Positions 29,481 to 39,650 are shown, counted from the stretch's first letter. The stretch is 64,000 bases of DNA from an uncultured Planktomarina sp. (GCA_905182535.1 CAJJBZ010000011.1:62001-126000), one strand, 5' to 3'. Notes: a model not told the origin generated them from the letters alone. Program-made: numbers and translations.

Positions 29481-29539
29481 GTCATACCTCAGAATATTTT
29501 TAGGCATTTTGGGATTTGAGATCCAAATGCGAAAGGAAT

Positions 29540-31039
29540 TTAGCTATCGTAATAAATGGCCTGCTTTTTGTCATCTGCCATGCGATCATAAACTTTATAC
29601 ATCATCCCAACTCGATGATTGTTGCCCAATTTTTCACGATTGCGGTCGAGAAAGTCCCAATAGAGGTAATTGAACGGGCAGGCATCTGGTCCACTTTTTT
29701 GGTTAACCTTATAGCTGCACCCTTTGCAGTAGTTAGACATCTTGTTGATGTAGGTTCCGCCTGAAGCATAGGGTTTACTTGCCAACAGTCCGCCATCGGC
29801 AAACAGCGCCATTCCGGTCACATTTGGAAGCTCAACCCACTCAAAGGCATCGGCATAGACACTCAAAAACCAGTCGTTAACCTGACGCGGGTCAATGCCC
29901 GCCAAAAGCGCAAAGTTGCCCAAGACCATCAGACGTTGGATGTGGTGAGCATAGGCATTTTCTATAGTTTCCGTCACGGATTGGTGTAGACAATTCATCT
30001 TTGTATCAGCGTCCCAATAGAACCCTGGTAGATCTCGATCACCCTCAAAAAAGTTTAAAGCTGAATAATCTGGCATTTTTTGCCAATATATTCCGCGCAC
30101 GAATTCTCTCCAGCCAAGGATTTGGCGAATAAACCCTTCTACGGCATTGAGTGGGGCTTTTTGGCTGCGGTAGGCTTGCTCTGCTGCAGCGATGCAGTCT
30201 AGGGGCAGCAATAACCCTACATTAAGATAGAGTCCGATGTGCGCGTGATACATCCAAGGTTGACCTTGGATCATGGCGTCCTGAAAGTCGCCAAAATAGG
30301 GTAGCCGTTCCTCGATAAACTTCTTTAATGCAGCTTTAGCCTCAACGGCGGTAACCGCAAAATGAAACTGGCTCGTATCGCCCATATGGTTAGGAAACTG
30401 AGCTTCGACCAAGTCTAACACTTTTTGTGTCACTGCATCTGGAGCGTTGTAGTAGGTGTCTGGCACTTCAAGGGTTGGCTGGGGTGATTTGCGATTATCG
30501 CTATCAAAATTCCACTGACCGCCAACCGGTTGGTCATCTTCCATTAGTACGGAATATTTTTTACGCATCTCGCGGTAAAAATATTCCATTCGGAGGCTTT
30601 TGCGCCCATAACTCCAGCTTTCAAACTCTGCATGATCACATAAAAAACGGGTGTCAGGTCTGATGAATACGGGTAGTTCAAATATCTCTGTCCAGCATTC
30701 CAGCTCCGTTAACACCCGATACTCACCGGGCTCTGTGACGATGATGTGATCTGCAGCACGGACGGCTAGTGCCTTTTCGATTGCCTGTGTGAAGCTTCGC
30801 AGTGGGGTCTCAATATCCAATTGAAAATATTCAACTTGGTAGCCTTTTGAACGTAAGTTTTCGGCAAAATGGCGCATAGCTGAAAAAATGAAAGCAATTT
30901 TCTTCTTATGATGTTTCACATAGGTAGTCTCGGCCATCACTTCGCACATGAGAATAACATCGGTCTCCAAGACTGTACCGTTGAGACTGGAAATCTGCTC
31001 AGAGAGCTGATCGCCGAGTATAATCCTTAAAGCGCTCAA
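29540..31039 (-). CDS. phrB: Fe-S cluster photolyase/cryptochrome (PhrB type, (6-4) photolyase)
   Basis: 499 residues of the FeS-BCP / CryPro class. It opens with 'LRIILGDQLSEQISSL' and has the class features 'EYRVLTELECW', 'FVRGIYWQKMPDYSALNFF', and the C-terminal 'YINKMSNYCKGCSYKV' and 'GPDACPFNYLYWDF'. Cysteines fall at 350, 438, 441 and 454, the same positions reported for the [4Fe-4S] ligands of Agrobacterium PhrB. It should repair (6-4) photoproducts in blue light using FAD and a lumazine-type antenna. Convergent with nothing; ends 32 bp from the DUF3429 start. Confidence 0.9.
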   Translation of the reverse strand: MSALRIILGDQLSEQISSLNGTVLETDVILMCEVMAETTYVKHHKKKIAFIFSAMRHFAENLRSKGYQVEYFQLDIETPLRSFTQAIEKALAVRAADHIIVTEPGEYRVLTELECWTEIFELPVFIRPDTRFLCDHAEFESWSYGRKSLRMEYFYREMRKKYSVLMEDDQPVGGQWNFDSDNRKSPQPTLEVPDTYYNAPDAVTQKVLDLVEAQFPNHMGDTSQFHFAVTAVEAKAALKKFIEERLPYFGDFQDAMIQGQPWMYHAHIGLYLNVGLLLPLDCIAAAEQAYRSQKAPLNAVEGFIRQILGWREFVRGIYWQKMPDYSALNFFEGDRDLPGFYWDADTKMNCLHQSVTETIENAYAHHIQRLMVLGNFALLAGIDPRQVNDWFLSVYADAFEWVELPNVTGMALFADGGLLASKPYASGGTYINKMSNYCKGCSYKVNQKSGPDACPFNYLYWDFLDRNREKLGNNHRVGMMYKVYDRMADDKKQAIYYDS

Positions 31040-31209
31040 AATAAATCCCTACCTAACCTGGCTGCGGTTTTGAAGTAAACTAAACACTACAAAATTCAAG
31101 GAGGCTCCTGGCCTGCAAGGCTATAAATTTGCGAAAACTACTGCCTAGGGCTTTTCGTTTGTCATGCCCCGCCTAGTTGTAGATTTATGATAATTAAAGG
31201 GTCTTAAGA

Positions 31210-31428
31210 ATGAATTCTTTGATCACTGACTTTCAGCAAGAAGGGTTAACTGGCAGCATTGGAACGGTGCCGTTGGATTATGCCTTGGTTGATAATACTG
31301 AGCAGATTTATAAGTGTAGCGAACAACAGGTACAGCCATTGAAGGATGACACACGGACGATAGGCCGCTCCCGGGAATGGACTGAGCGCGCTCATGGCCC
31401 TGGCCGTCGCTGGAAGTTTGACAAATGA
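31210..31428 (+). CDS. Small hypothetical protein, 72 residues, upstream of DUF2256 gene
   Basis: A frame of 72 codons with AAGGG 8 bp before the ATG. The C-terminal 'REWTERAHGPGRRWKFDK' is basic. Its stop overlaps the next start as ATGA, which supports translation of both. No family recognised. Divergent from the photolyase gene, so the pair may be co-regulated with DNA repair (inference). Confidence 0.5.
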   Translation: MNSLITDFQQEGLTGSIGTVPLDYALVDNTEQIYKCSEQQVQPLKDDTRTIGRSREWTERAHGPGRRWKFDK

Positions 31429-31574
31429 AAATGGTTAAGAAATCAAACCTCCCTACGAAGGTTTGCGTTACCTGTTCGCGGCCATTTGCGTGGCGCAAAA
31501 AATGGGCCAAAGTATGGGATGAAGTGCTCTATTGTTCCCAAAAATGCCGCCGCAATGGTGTTGGGAAAAAATAG
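31425..31574 (+). CDS. DUF2256 small zinc-finger-like protein
   Basis: 49 residues beginning MKMVKKSNLPTKVCVTCSRP, with 'FAWRKKWAKVWDEVLYCSQK' and then CRR. Two CxxC-type pairs (CVTC and CSQKC) and the WRKKW motif identify DUF2256, a short protein commonly encoded next to photolyase/cryptochrome genes. Function unknown. Overlaps the 72-residue gene before it by 4 bp. Confidence 0.85.
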   Translation: MKMVKKSNLPTKVCVTCSRPFAWRKKWAKVWDEVLYCSQKCRRNGVGKK

Positions 31575-32006
31575 GCAGAAATTTTGATCAATAGGATACA
31601 GCGCCTCAACGTTGTAATTCCGTTTCTTTCTATTGATCTGGCAATAGGTGCTTTTATCCTTTCCAGGATAGGCAGTGAGCTACAACCCATGGGGATCGGT
31701 GGAGTCATATATTTAGAGCGTATGTGCTGCGATTGATTTTATGAAAGTTAATATAAACCACTACAAAGTGTTATCCTATTCTACCTATATTCTATGATCA
31801 AAATTTTTTGATACCATAATAGGTTTTGGAGATGTCTTCCGGGTCATTAAATGCGTGAAGCTCTGTGGTATGACAATTCAGATACTATCTCATTTGGAAG
31901 ACGGCAATAGCGCAGATAGAACTGCAACTGTGGAAAAAGCTACCCTAGAATTCTTGGCTATATAAAATATTTTGATTACGTGCGCTGAATCGCTTATGGG
32001 TTTCCT
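31575..32006. other. Intergenic region before kdsB (432 bp)
   Basis: No gene recognised. A 36-codon open stretch ends at about 31964 without a clear start or family. The last 150 bp should contain the kdsB promoter; none was identified with confidence. Confidence 0.4.
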
Positions 32007-32813
32007 ATGTCAGAAAAAATCGTGATCATCATCCCTGCACGCTATGCCTCGAGCCGATTTGACGGCAAACCCTTGGCGCTTTTGACCGGAGCTACAGGAG
32101 CTAGAAAATCATTAATTCAACGCAGCTGGGAGACGGCTTGTGATGTTCCAGGTGTTGATAGCATTTTTGTTGCGACCGATGATGGGCGTATAGCGCAGGC
32201 TGTCTATGAATTCGGCGGCAAAGTGATTATGACCTCTGACACCTGCCGAAATGGGACCGAGAGAGTTGCTGAGGCATTGAAAGGTTTGGCAACCCCGGCA
32301 GATATAATTGTTAATTTCCAGGGTGACGCTCCTTTGACGCCGCCGTGGTTTATTACAGCTCTTATTGAAGAAATGAAGCGAGATCGCACTGTGCAGATGG
32401 CCACCCCGGTCTTACAATGTGACGGTCACACTTTGAATATGTTTCTTGAGGATCGCAGCAATGGCCGGGTGGGGGGCACAACCGCGGTTTTTGACCAAAA
32501 TTGGGACGCACTTTATTTTTCTAAGGAAGTTTTACCCTTCATCGATAAGGCCTATGCTCCAGCCGCTATAACTCCGGCTTACCATCATGTGGGGGCATAT
32601 GCCTACCGGCCGAGGACACTAGAGGAATATGTGGGCTGGTCTGAGGGCTCTTTGGAACAGCTGGAGGGGCTAGAGCAATTGCGTTTTTTAGAACAGGCTG
32701 TGAAAGTTCGTTGTGTGCTCGTTGAAGGCAAGGGCCGAGTATTTTGGGAGCTGAACAACCCGGTTGATGTGGTTCGTATTGAAGGCGTTTTAAAACAAAA
32801 TGGCTGGCCGTGA
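32007..32813 (+). CDS. kdsB: 3-deoxy-manno-octulosonate cytidylyltransferase KdsB
   Basis: 268 residues; activates KDO as CMP-KDO for lipopolysaccharide or capsule. 'IIPARYASSRFDGKPLALL', 'VATDDGRIAQ', 'TSDTCRNGTERVAEAL', 'NFQGDAPLTPP' and 'HVGAYAYRP' are family motifs. It begins a KDO cluster: kdsB plus, kdsD minus, kdsA plus. Frame intact. Confidence 0.92.
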   Translation: MSEKIVIIIPARYASSRFDGKPLALLTGATGARKSLIQRSWETACDVPGVDSIFVATDDGRIAQAVYEFGGKVIMTSDTCRNGTERVAEALKGLATPADIIVNFQGDAPLTPPWFITALIEEMKRDRTVQMATPVLQCDGHTLNMFLEDRSNGRVGGTTAVFDQNWDALYFSKEVLPFIDKAYAPAAITPAYHHVGAYAYRPRTLEEYVGWSEGSLEQLEGLEQLRFLEQAVKVRCVLVEGKGRVFWELNNPVDVVRIEGVLKQNGWP

Positions 32814-32835
32814 ACTTTACTTACAAAGCTTTGAA

Positions 32836-33836
32836 TTAAGCCACGCCATGCTGCAACAGCTGTATCACTGTAACTAGTCCAATTGGTGCACCCTCTTGCA
32901 CCACAAAAGTAGCTGAGATTTTGTGCGTTTGCATGGTATGCAATGAGCGCGCGCCTAGGTTTTCTGGAGCCAGCGTGACTGGTGCAGGGCTCATGATGTC
33001 CTTTGCAAAGGCAGACCACATCACGTCTTGCATCGTGCCGTTTGCATTTCTCTCCAGATAGCGGCGAATATCGCCATCAGTGATCACGCCACAAAGTTTA
33101 CCAGCTTCATTTAAAAGCCCCACAATTCCAAAACCTTTGTTTGAAATCTCAGCAATAACTTCAAAGATGGGAGCTAATTGATCTAGCAATGGTAGATTTT
33201 CAAAGCAAACCATAAAGTCTGAAATAGGCTGCAATATGGCGCCTAGCTTGCCGCCTGGGTGGAAGTTGCGAAAGCTCTCTTCGGAGAAACCTCGCATTTT
33301 AAGCAATGTAATAGCGAGAGCATCGCCCACCGCCATTTGCATCAAGGTAGAGGTGGTAGGAGCCAGATTGTGTGGACACGCTTCCCTAGCGTTAGGTAAT
33401 ACAATGGGATACTGTGCCCTGCGAGCCAGGTGCCATTGGCTTTGCCAGTGATTGCTACCACTGGTACGTTGAACCGTGCTGCATAGGCGATTATATCCGC
33501 CAACTCACCCGTATCTCCGGACCAAGACAACAGCATCACAACATCATCACTTCGGATCATACCAAGATCGCCATGGCTAGCTTCGGCTGCATGGACAAAG
33601 TAAGCTGTGGTGCCGGTTGACGAAAAGGTCGCCGCCAGTTTTCGTGCCACATGACCGCTTTTACCCACACCAGACAGAATGAGCCGGCCTTTCATGTTGT
33701 AGATGAGTTCTGCGGCATTATTGAGCACTGTGCGAGTTGCTGGTCCAGAGAGTGTGGTTTGCATCCGAGTGAAGCTGGACGAAAAGCATTCAACGGCATT
33801 TAAGACAGATTCTGCGGGATCAACTGCACTTTTCAT
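32836..33836 (-). CDS. kdsD: Arabinose-5-phosphate isomerase KdsD (KpsF/GutQ), single frameshift
   Basis: Makes D-arabinose 5-phosphate, the KDO precursor. N-terminal SIS domain ('GRLILSGVGKSGHVARKLAAT', 'FSSTGTTAYFVHAAEASHGDLG', 'LSWSGDTGEL') and two C-terminal CBS domains ('GDIRRYLERN', 'MSPAPVTLAPENLGARSLHTM'). The halves are in different frames. Around GGG 33406-33408 (CCC on the coding strand) one base is missing; correcting it joins to 'IVLPNAREACPHNLAPTTS' and 'MQMAVGDALAI'. Corrected length is about 333 residues, normal. Homopolymer error likely. Confidence 0.88.
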
Positions 33837-33979
33837 TTACATCGGTCCTCAAAATTGGTTGAAATATAGTCTCAAAACTATATTTTTTTAAAAAAAATAT
33901 CCAAGGTCAAAAAGTGTTGCCTTTGAAACTGAAAAATCTGTGTTACAAACTCAGTGAATACCTAGAGAAAGCCCCTCCA

Positions 33980-34825
33980 ATGACTGAAATCACTGTTTCG
34001 AATATTACTCTAGGCAATCAGCTCCCGATGAGCCTGATCGGTGGCATGAATGTTATTGAAAGTCGTGATCTGGCGATGCGCGTGGCGGAAGCCTTTGTTG
34101 TGGCCACGCAAGACTTGGATATTCCCTATATCTTTAAAGCCTCTTTTGACAAGGCTAATCGCTCATCAATACATTCATATAGAGGCCCAGGTATGGATGA
34201 AGGGTTGAAGGTGCTACAAGAGGTTAAAGACACTTTTGGTGTGCCCGTTTTGACTGATGTGCATGAAGTTGCACAGGCTGCGCCTGTAGCTGAAGTGTGT
34301 GATATCTTGCAGGTCCCTGCTTTCTTGGCGCGGCAAACTGATCTGATTGCTGCGGTTGCGGCGACCAATGCGACTATAAATGTGAAAAAGCCACAGTTTA
34401 TGAGCCCGCCACAAATCCAGAACTTGGTAGCTAAAATTCGGGAGTGTGGTAACGATCAGATAATGATCTGCGAGCGTGGAACTTGCTTTGGTTATGATAA
34501 TCTAGTTGTCGACATGTTGGGATTGCGCACAATCAAAGATTGTAGCGATGATGCGCCAATAATTTTTGACGTGACCCATGCTCTACAAACCCGTGCGGCT
34601 GGTGCTCTGGTATCTGGTGGGCGTCGCGGTCAAATTGCCGAGCTTGGGCGCGCTGGCGTAGCGGTGGGCATTGCGGGCCTGTTTTTGGAAGCCCATCTGG
34701 ATCCAGATCAAGCGCTGTGCGATGGCCCTAGCGCCCTACCTTTGCATTTGATTAAGCCGTTTCTGGCTCAGATGAAGGCTGTGGATGATTTGGTTAAATC
34801 CCTACCCGAGCTAGAAATTGACTAA
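33980..34825 (+). CDS. kdsA: 3-deoxy-8-phosphooctulonate synthase KdsA
   Basis: 281 residues; condenses arabinose 5-phosphate with PEP. '[20 protein letters not shown]', 'LTDVHE', '[12 protein letters not shown]', '[10 protein letters not shown]', '[17 protein letters not shown]' and 'FDVTHALQ' are all KdsA motifs; the Cys in 'IRECGNDQ' is not diagnostic of the metal type. The ATG at 33980 is chosen; a GTG/TTG extension upstream reads poorly. Divergent from kdsD across an A/T-rich stretch with T7A8 at about 33884-33898 that could serve as an UP-like element. Confidence 0.92.
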   Translation: MTEITVSNITLGNQLPMSLIGGMNVIESRDLAMRVAEAFVVATQDLDIPYIFKASFDKANRSSIHSYRGPGMDEGLKVLQEVKDTFGVPVLTDVHEVAQAAPVAEVCDILQVPAFLARQTDLIAAVAATNATINVKKPQFMSPPQIQNLVAKIRECGNDQIMICERGTCFGYDNLVVDMLGLRTIKDCSDDAPIIFDVTHALQTRAAGALVSGGRRGQIAELGRAGVAVGIAGLFLEAHLDPDQALCDGPSALPLHLIKPFLAQMKAVDDLVKSLPELEID

Positions 34826-34909
34826 CTCAAGCCTTTAGAACCTACTTGCTACTAAAAAATATCTGAATGACTGGTGACAAACCTAGCGCGCTAAGGGTAG
34901 ACAGAGCTT

Positions 34910-35080
34910 ATGAAACAGATCCCCAAAAAAACTACCGATGATGCGCTTGTTCAGGAATTTTTAAAAGCCAAAATCAGTGTGGGCAAGACCAAACCGTTGC
35001 CCAGTGAACTTGGCCTGAGCAACAACGCTTGGAACAATAAGTTGACTCGCGAAGAAAAATCCGCCCGCGACGGCAAGTGA
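34910..35080 (+). CDS. Small hypothetical protein, 56 residues
   Basis: A frame starting MKQIPKKTTDDALVQEFLKA, with 'PLPSELGLSNNAWNNKLTRE' and ending DGK. Codon use resembles the neighbouring genes and the protein is charged and probably helical. No family recognised. The ribosome-binding site is weak (AGAG close to the ATG, AAGGG farther up). I think it is a real small gene, 84 bp after kdsA. Confidence 0.5.
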   Translation: MKQIPKKTTDDALVQEFLKAKISVGKTKPLPSELGLSNNAWNNKLTREEKSARDGK

Positions 35081-35370
35081 TATCGTTAGAATTAGGGCAA
35101 CGATTGCATAATTTGAGCTGCCGCATTCACTCATTACGTTCGTACCCGTTGGTTGTAAAAATATAAATGTTACTCTGATTTTGCTACTTCTAGAGGCATA
35201 TATGATATTTAGTGACTAAATTTTCGCTTCTTGATTAGCAGACGCGATTTGGGCACCATAAAATTTGTCCAACAGCTTGCCCAAATTATATTCTAATATT
35301 GCTAATAATAATTGTGAAACAAATATGGACCTAGTATAGGGTCGAAAAATCTTATCAGGGATGAGATCTT

Positions 35371-36855
35371 ATGGCGAATAATGACTACGAACAGAGACAT
35401 CTTGAAACGCTAGATCGAGATTTGGGGCGTTTTTCTGCATTAGAGCGTGCAACGTCCTATACCACGCGGCCCTTAATGGGTCTTGGGGTCTCTCTGGTAT
35501 TCATTACTCTTGCTGGGCTGGTTGCCTTCTATTTTTTTGGTAATACCGGAAATACGGTTGTGGTGGTGATTGCCGCTGGCTTGGGTGCCTATATGGCGCT
35601 GAACATTGGAGCAAATGATGTAGCTAATAATATGGGGCCGGCGGTTGGGGCCAACGCCCTAACAATGGGCGGGGCTATTGCAATTGCAGCCATTTTTGAA
35701 AGTGCTGGGGCCCTACTTGCGGGGGGTGATGTAGTATCAACCATCGCTAAGGGGATCATTGCCCCAGAGAGCATGCAAACCGCTGCGATATTCATCTGGG
35801 CTATGTTGGCAGCTGTTTTGTCGGCCGCTCTTTGGGTAAATCTGGCTACATGGATAGGTGCGCCTGTGTCTACTACGCATTCCGTTGTGGGTGGCGTTAT
35901 GGGAGCAGGTATTGCTGCCGCCGGATTTGCGGCGGTCAATTGGCCCACCATGTATAAAATCGCCGCAAGCTGGGTGATTTCACCGGTCTTGGGCGGGGTG
36001 GTTGCTGCCCTGTTTCTGTGGCTTATTAAGTCTCGTATTGTTTACCAAAATGATAAAATCGCAGCAGCTCGGAGATGGGTTCCTTTCCTTGTGGGCATTA
36101 TGGGCGGTGCGTTTGCTATTTATTTAGCTCTCAAAGGGCTTAAAAAAGTTATGAAAATTGACTTTTCATCTGCGCTGATGATCGGTTTGGGTATGGGGCT
36201 TTTAATTTGGTTGGTGATGATACCCGTTATTCGAAAACAATCTCAAGGCTTGGAAAATCGTAATAAATCTCTAAAAAAACTATTTGGCATTCCATTGATC
36301 GTCTCTGCGGCTTTATTGAGCTTTGCTCATGGTGCAAACGATGTGGCAAACGCAGTAGGGCCTTTGGCTGCAATTGTACAAGCCTCCGCCTCTGGAGCCT
36401 TCACTGATGCTATATCGATTCCGCTTTGGGTTATGGCTATTGGTGCGTTAGGAATCACATTTGGCCTATTTCTTTTTGGTCCAAAATTGATCCGTATGGT
36501 GGGGGGGCAGATTACTAAGCTGAACCCGATGAGAGCCTATTGTGTGGCCCTTTCTGCCGCAATCACTGTGATTGTGGCGAGTTGGTTGGGCTTGCCAGTG
36601 AGCTCTACCCATATAGCTGTGGGCGGTGTCTTTGGCGTTGGGTTTTTCCGGGAGTGGGATGCGCAGCGTCGCATGAAATCGGCACGCATTCCAATCCCTG
36701 AGGTCTCTGCTCAGCCAAAAGAAGAACGCCGCAGACGCAAGCTTGTGCGCCGCAGTCACTTCCTAACCATCATTGCAGCATGGATTATCACTGTTCCGGC
36801 GTCTGCAATTTTATCAGCTGGAATTTTTCTTGGTATCAACGCCTATATGGGCTGA
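35371..36855 (+). CDS. Inorganic phosphate transporter, Pit/PHO-4 family
   Basis: 494 residues, about ten to eleven membrane helices, with the two PHO-4 signature repeats: 'ALNIGANDVANNMGPAVGA' near residues 76-94 and 'SFAHGANDVANAVGPLAAIV' in the second half, plus 'GAPVSTTHSVVGGVMGAG' and 'GLPVSSTHIAVGGVFGVG'. It should be a low-affinity metal-phosphate/H+ symporter. The long cytoplasmic N-terminus (about 30 residues) is a feature of the larger alphaproteobacterial members. No Pho box was found upstream. Confidence 0.9.
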   Translation: MANNDYEQRHLETLDRDLGRFSALERATSYTTRPLMGLGVSLVFITLAGLVAFYFFGNTGNTVVVVIAAGLGAYMALNIGANDVANNMGPAVGANALTMGGAIAIAAIFESAGALLAGGDVVSTIAKGIIAPESMQTAAIFIWAMLAAVLSAALWVNLATWIGAPVSTTHSVVGGVMGAGIAAAGFAAVNWPTMYKIAASWVISPVLGGVVAALFLWLIKSRIVYQNDKIAAARRWVPFLVGIMGGAFAIYLALKGLKKVMKIDFSSALMIGLGMGLLIWLVMIPVIRKQSQGLENRNKSLKKLFGIPLIVSAALLSFAHGANDVANAVGPLAAIVQASASGAFTDAISIPLWVMAIGALGITFGLFLFGPKLIRMVGGQITKLNPMRAYCVALSAAITVIVASWLGLPVSSTHIAVGGVFGVGFFREWDAQRRMKSARIPIPEVSAQPKEERRRRKLVRRSHFLTIIAAWIITVPASAILSAGIFLGINAYMG

Positions 36856-37089
36856 GCTGGCTAATATGAATAAACGGTTATTTCTAGTTCGAACCTAGGC
36901 CTAACCGCGTTACACCTTACTGAAGATGCAGCTTAATGCTTTTTTTATATTAGGGCTTTAACTGGGTTGGTTGATGGATCCGCTCTGAATGCTAATTGAA
37001 ATCACAATTTGATCACTATGCAAGCTTGTGTTGTGCCACCAGACCATTAAGAGTTTCCGTGAAGATACCAGTATTGGAAAGGACTTCGG

Positions 37090-37326
37090 ATGAGTTGCCT
37101 CTTTGTTCAAATCCGGTGCCGTCCGGGCACAGCATATAATGTCGCCGCGCAGATTGCGTTGCGCGAAATTCATTCTGAACTCTATTCGACCAGTGGTGAT
37201 TATGACCTGCTGATGAAGCTTTATACGCCAGATGGTCAAGATATTGGGTTGTTTATTAATGATAACCTGCTCGGAATAGATGGAATTGAACGCACCTTCA
37301 CGACCCAGACGTTCAAGGCATTTTAA
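37090..37326 (+). CDS. Stand-alone Lrp/AsnC effector (RAM) domain protein
   Basis: 78 residues matching the C-terminal ligand-binding RAM domain of Lrp/AsnC regulators ('VQIRCRPGTAYNVAAQIALR', 'SELYSTSGDYDLLMKLY', 'IDGIERTFTTQTFKAF'). There is no helix-turn-helix. Such free-standing domains oligomerise and may modulate full Lrp proteins or bind amino acids. Not linked to an obvious partner here. Confidence 0.85.
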   Translation: MSCLFVQIRCRPGTAYNVAAQIALREIHSELYSTSGDYDLLMKLYTPDGQDIGLFINDNLLGIDGIERTFTTQTFKAF

Positions 37327-37620
37327 CTTAGTATCGCTGAATCAGCATGGTTGGCCATAGAACCAGCTTTAGGCTGGAACATTAGACTTTACCGATCAGG
37401 GCACCGCCCTCAATGCCTCTTTAGAATAGCTTGCCGATAGGCCTATATTTCTAGGCGTCTTCGAGTGGCAAGCGTTATCAAGTTTGGCCGCAATGTGCTA
37501 CTTAGTTGCATAAAATTTTTAGCAATAGGATGGTCGATGCCTCTTGCGTACATTATTTTTCGGATTTTTACTCATTTGTAATTGATCTGCAGTCTGCTGA
37601 ACCAGAGCCTGTGAAAAGGG

Positions 37621-39006
37621 TTAATTTATATCTACCAACTTGCCGGGATTCATGAGGTTTTGTGGATCTATGGAACGTTTGAGTAACCCCATTAATTGGT
37701 AAGCCTCGCCATGTTCTATCTGCATGTATTTTTTTTTGCCAAGCCCCACGCCGTGCTCTCCTGTCACAGTTCCACCCAGCTCTAGCGCTAATAGGTTTAT
37801 TGTTTCTGAAAGTTGGTTAGCTGCCTGTAATTCAGCCTCGTTTCCTGGCTCAATTAAGATTATCAGATGAAAATTACCATCGCCAACGTGACCTAATAGC
37901 GGGGCCATGAGCCCTGAGTTTGCAATCTCCACTTTGGTGCGTGCGATACATTCGGCTAGTTTTGAGATAGGCACACAGCAATCTGTGATAAAGCCTTCCG
38001 CGCCGGGTCTTAGAGCTTTTGCGGCGTAATACGCTTCATGTCGGGCTTGCCATAGTGTATTGCGGTCTTCGGCTTTATCGGCCCACTGAAAAGCTGTAGC
38101 GTTGAAATCGTCGCTAATTTCTTTAAACATGTTAACTTGCTCTGCGGTGCTTGCCGCGGTGCCCTGAAACTCTAAAAATAGATGTGGTTTTTCGGTAAAA
38201 TTCATACCTTTATTGTAAAGGTTCATTCCTCTCATTTGCATTTCATCTAACAATTCGATGCGTGCGAGCGGTATGCCGGATTGGATCGCTAGGATGACCG
38301 CTGCAACTGCGTCATCCACTGTGTCAAAAGCGCAAGTGGCAGCACGGATGGACGAGGGCTGGCCGAACAAGCGTACAGTCAGCTGAGTGATAATTCCGAG
38401 GGTGCCCTCAGAGCCCACAAACAAATGGGTGAGGTCATACCCTGCGGAGGATTTTCGGGCCTGGCTCCCGGTGTGGATAATTTGGCCGTTAGGCAATACT
38501 ACCTCTAACGCCAAGATATTCTCACGCATCGTGCCATATCGCACTGCGTTAGTACCAGATGCCCGAGTCGCTGCCATGCCACCCATGGTTGCATTTGCGC
38601 CTGGGTCTACTGTGAACATTAAGCCAGATGCACGCAGCTCGGTGTTTAATTGCGTCCGGGTCACTCCGGGCTGCACAACGGCATTAAGATCATGATCGTG
38701 GATCTGAAGTATTTTGCTCATCCTGCTAGTATTGATACTAACCCCTCCATTGATAGGCACAACATGCCCCTCTAATGAAGTACCTACGCCAAAGGGTACC
38801 ATTGGACACGCGTGTTCCACGCAAATTTTTACAATGTCTGCTACCTCTCCGGTGGAACTCGGAAATGCTACTGCATCTGGCAGGGATGGAGCGGTATACG
38901 CTTCATCGCGCCCGTGGGTCTCGCGGATTGAAGTACCAGTAGATAGACGGTCTCCCAAAAGGTTACGTAATTCGTTAATGGCATTATTGTGTTTTAGGTT
39001 TGGCAT
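37621..39006 (-). CDS. FAD-binding oxidase, D-lactate dehydrogenase (cytochrome)-like
   Basis: 461 residues. N-terminal FAD_binding_4 domain ('VAFPSSTGEVADIVKICVEH', 'PFGVGTSLEGHVVP', 'VDPGANATMGGMAATRASGT', 'VGSEGTLGIITQLTVRLFG') and C-terminal FAD-oxidase_C domain ('GHVGDGNFHLIILI', 'GTVTGEHGVGLGKKKYM', 'DPQNLMNPGKLVD'). Best fits D-2-hydroxyacid dehydrogenases of the Dld/LDHD type that pass electrons to cytochrome c or quinone. Glycolate oxidase GlcD is a close alternative, but glcE/glcF are not adjacent. Confidence 0.85.
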   Translation of the reverse strand: MPNLKHNNAINELRNLLGDRLSTGTSIRETHGRDEAYTAPSLPDAVAFPSSTGEVADIVKICVEHACPMVPFGVGTSLEGHVVPINGGVSINTSRMSKILQIHDHDLNAVVQPGVTRTQLNTELRASGLMFTVDPGANATMGGMAATRASGTNAVRYGTMRENILALEVVLPNGQIIHTGSQARKSSAGYDLTHLFVGSEGTLGIITQLTVRLFGQPSSIRAATCAFDTVDDAVAAVILAIQSGIPLARIELLDEMQMRGMNLYNKGMNFTEKPHLFLEFQGTAASTAEQVNMFKEISDDFNATAFQWADKAEDRNTLWQARHEAYYAAKALRPGAEGFITDCCVPISKLAECIARTKVEIANSGLMAPLLGHVGDGNFHLIILIEPGNEAELQAANQLSETINLLALELGGTVTGEHGVGLGKKKYMQIEHGEAYQLMGLLKRSIDPQNLMNPGKLVDIN

Positions 39007-39431
39007 TCTCTATCCAAGCATCGATTTGGCTACGTAACTTTTTAGTAACTATAGTGGCGTGTAACGCGAATTCAAATGCTAAGAAAAATTGCGCGCTGGA
39101 GTTGGTTTTGAGAATACGTCTAGCCCTGTTTGGATAATTTACTCCATTAAACCAGTTATTTTTTGTATAATTTTGGGTAAAATTATCTAATTTTATTGAA
39201 TGTATGACAATTGATTAAGTGTAATTTTTAATTTTTTTGCCCAACACTCTAGGTGATTTTATTCCAAATAGTTATCTGAGTACAGAGATATACATCAATT
39301 TGATAGGTAGACTGCATGTTGTGGTCTGAGAGATAATACAACTAAGTACTTGACGTGGGTCCTATTTAGTACGCAAGTTTCCATTACTGTAGTCACAAAA
39401 TGAACTGCAGCAGTAACAGAGGAAAGAAATT
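39007..39431. other. A/T-rich intergenic region upstream of the tiny membrane proteins (425 bp)
   Basis: No frame of note. Strongly A/T-rich between 39160 and 39260. It must hold the promoter for the small membrane protein gene at 39432; a TTGAC at about 39352 is possible but has no well-spaced -10. Confidence 0.4.
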
Positions 39432-39650
39432 ATGTTAGCAAATGCAAAAAAAATGGTTGGTAGCCTGACCGAGGTTGCAATAGCACTTTTGGCTCTTGCG
39501 GTTGTTGCGTCACTCTTAGTTGGTCCAGAAAATATGGCTTTCTTGGGTGATGTGGTTGGCAACATCACAGCACTCGTTAAGCAACTTGGCAGTGCAGGTC
39601 TTGCAGGCTTGATCGCTTTGGGTGTGGTTTTGGCATTGTTCCAAAAGTAG
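39432..39650 (+). CDS. Small hydrophobic membrane protein, 72 residues
   Basis: Starts MLANAKKMVGSLTEVAIALL; a short amphipathic, basic N-terminus, a first hydrophobic helix (about 13-31), a polar turn, and a second helix 'LGSAGLAGLIALGVVLALF' ending in QK. AGAGGAAAGAA just upstream is a strong ribosome-binding site, implying high expression. No family recognised; the hairpin of two helices resembles holins, c-ring-like or bacteriocin-like peptides in shape only. A second tiny membrane protein gene follows 98 bp later. Confidence 0.65.
   Translation: MLANAKKMVGSLTEVAIALLALAVVASLLVGPENMAFLGDVVGNITALVKQLGSAGLAGLIALGVVLALFQK

Noticed and set aside
39215-39231. TTAA-N9-TTAA resembling a CtrA site
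   Set aside because: CtrA half-sites are 7 bp apart; the spacing is wrong and the area is A/T-rich, so chance is likely.
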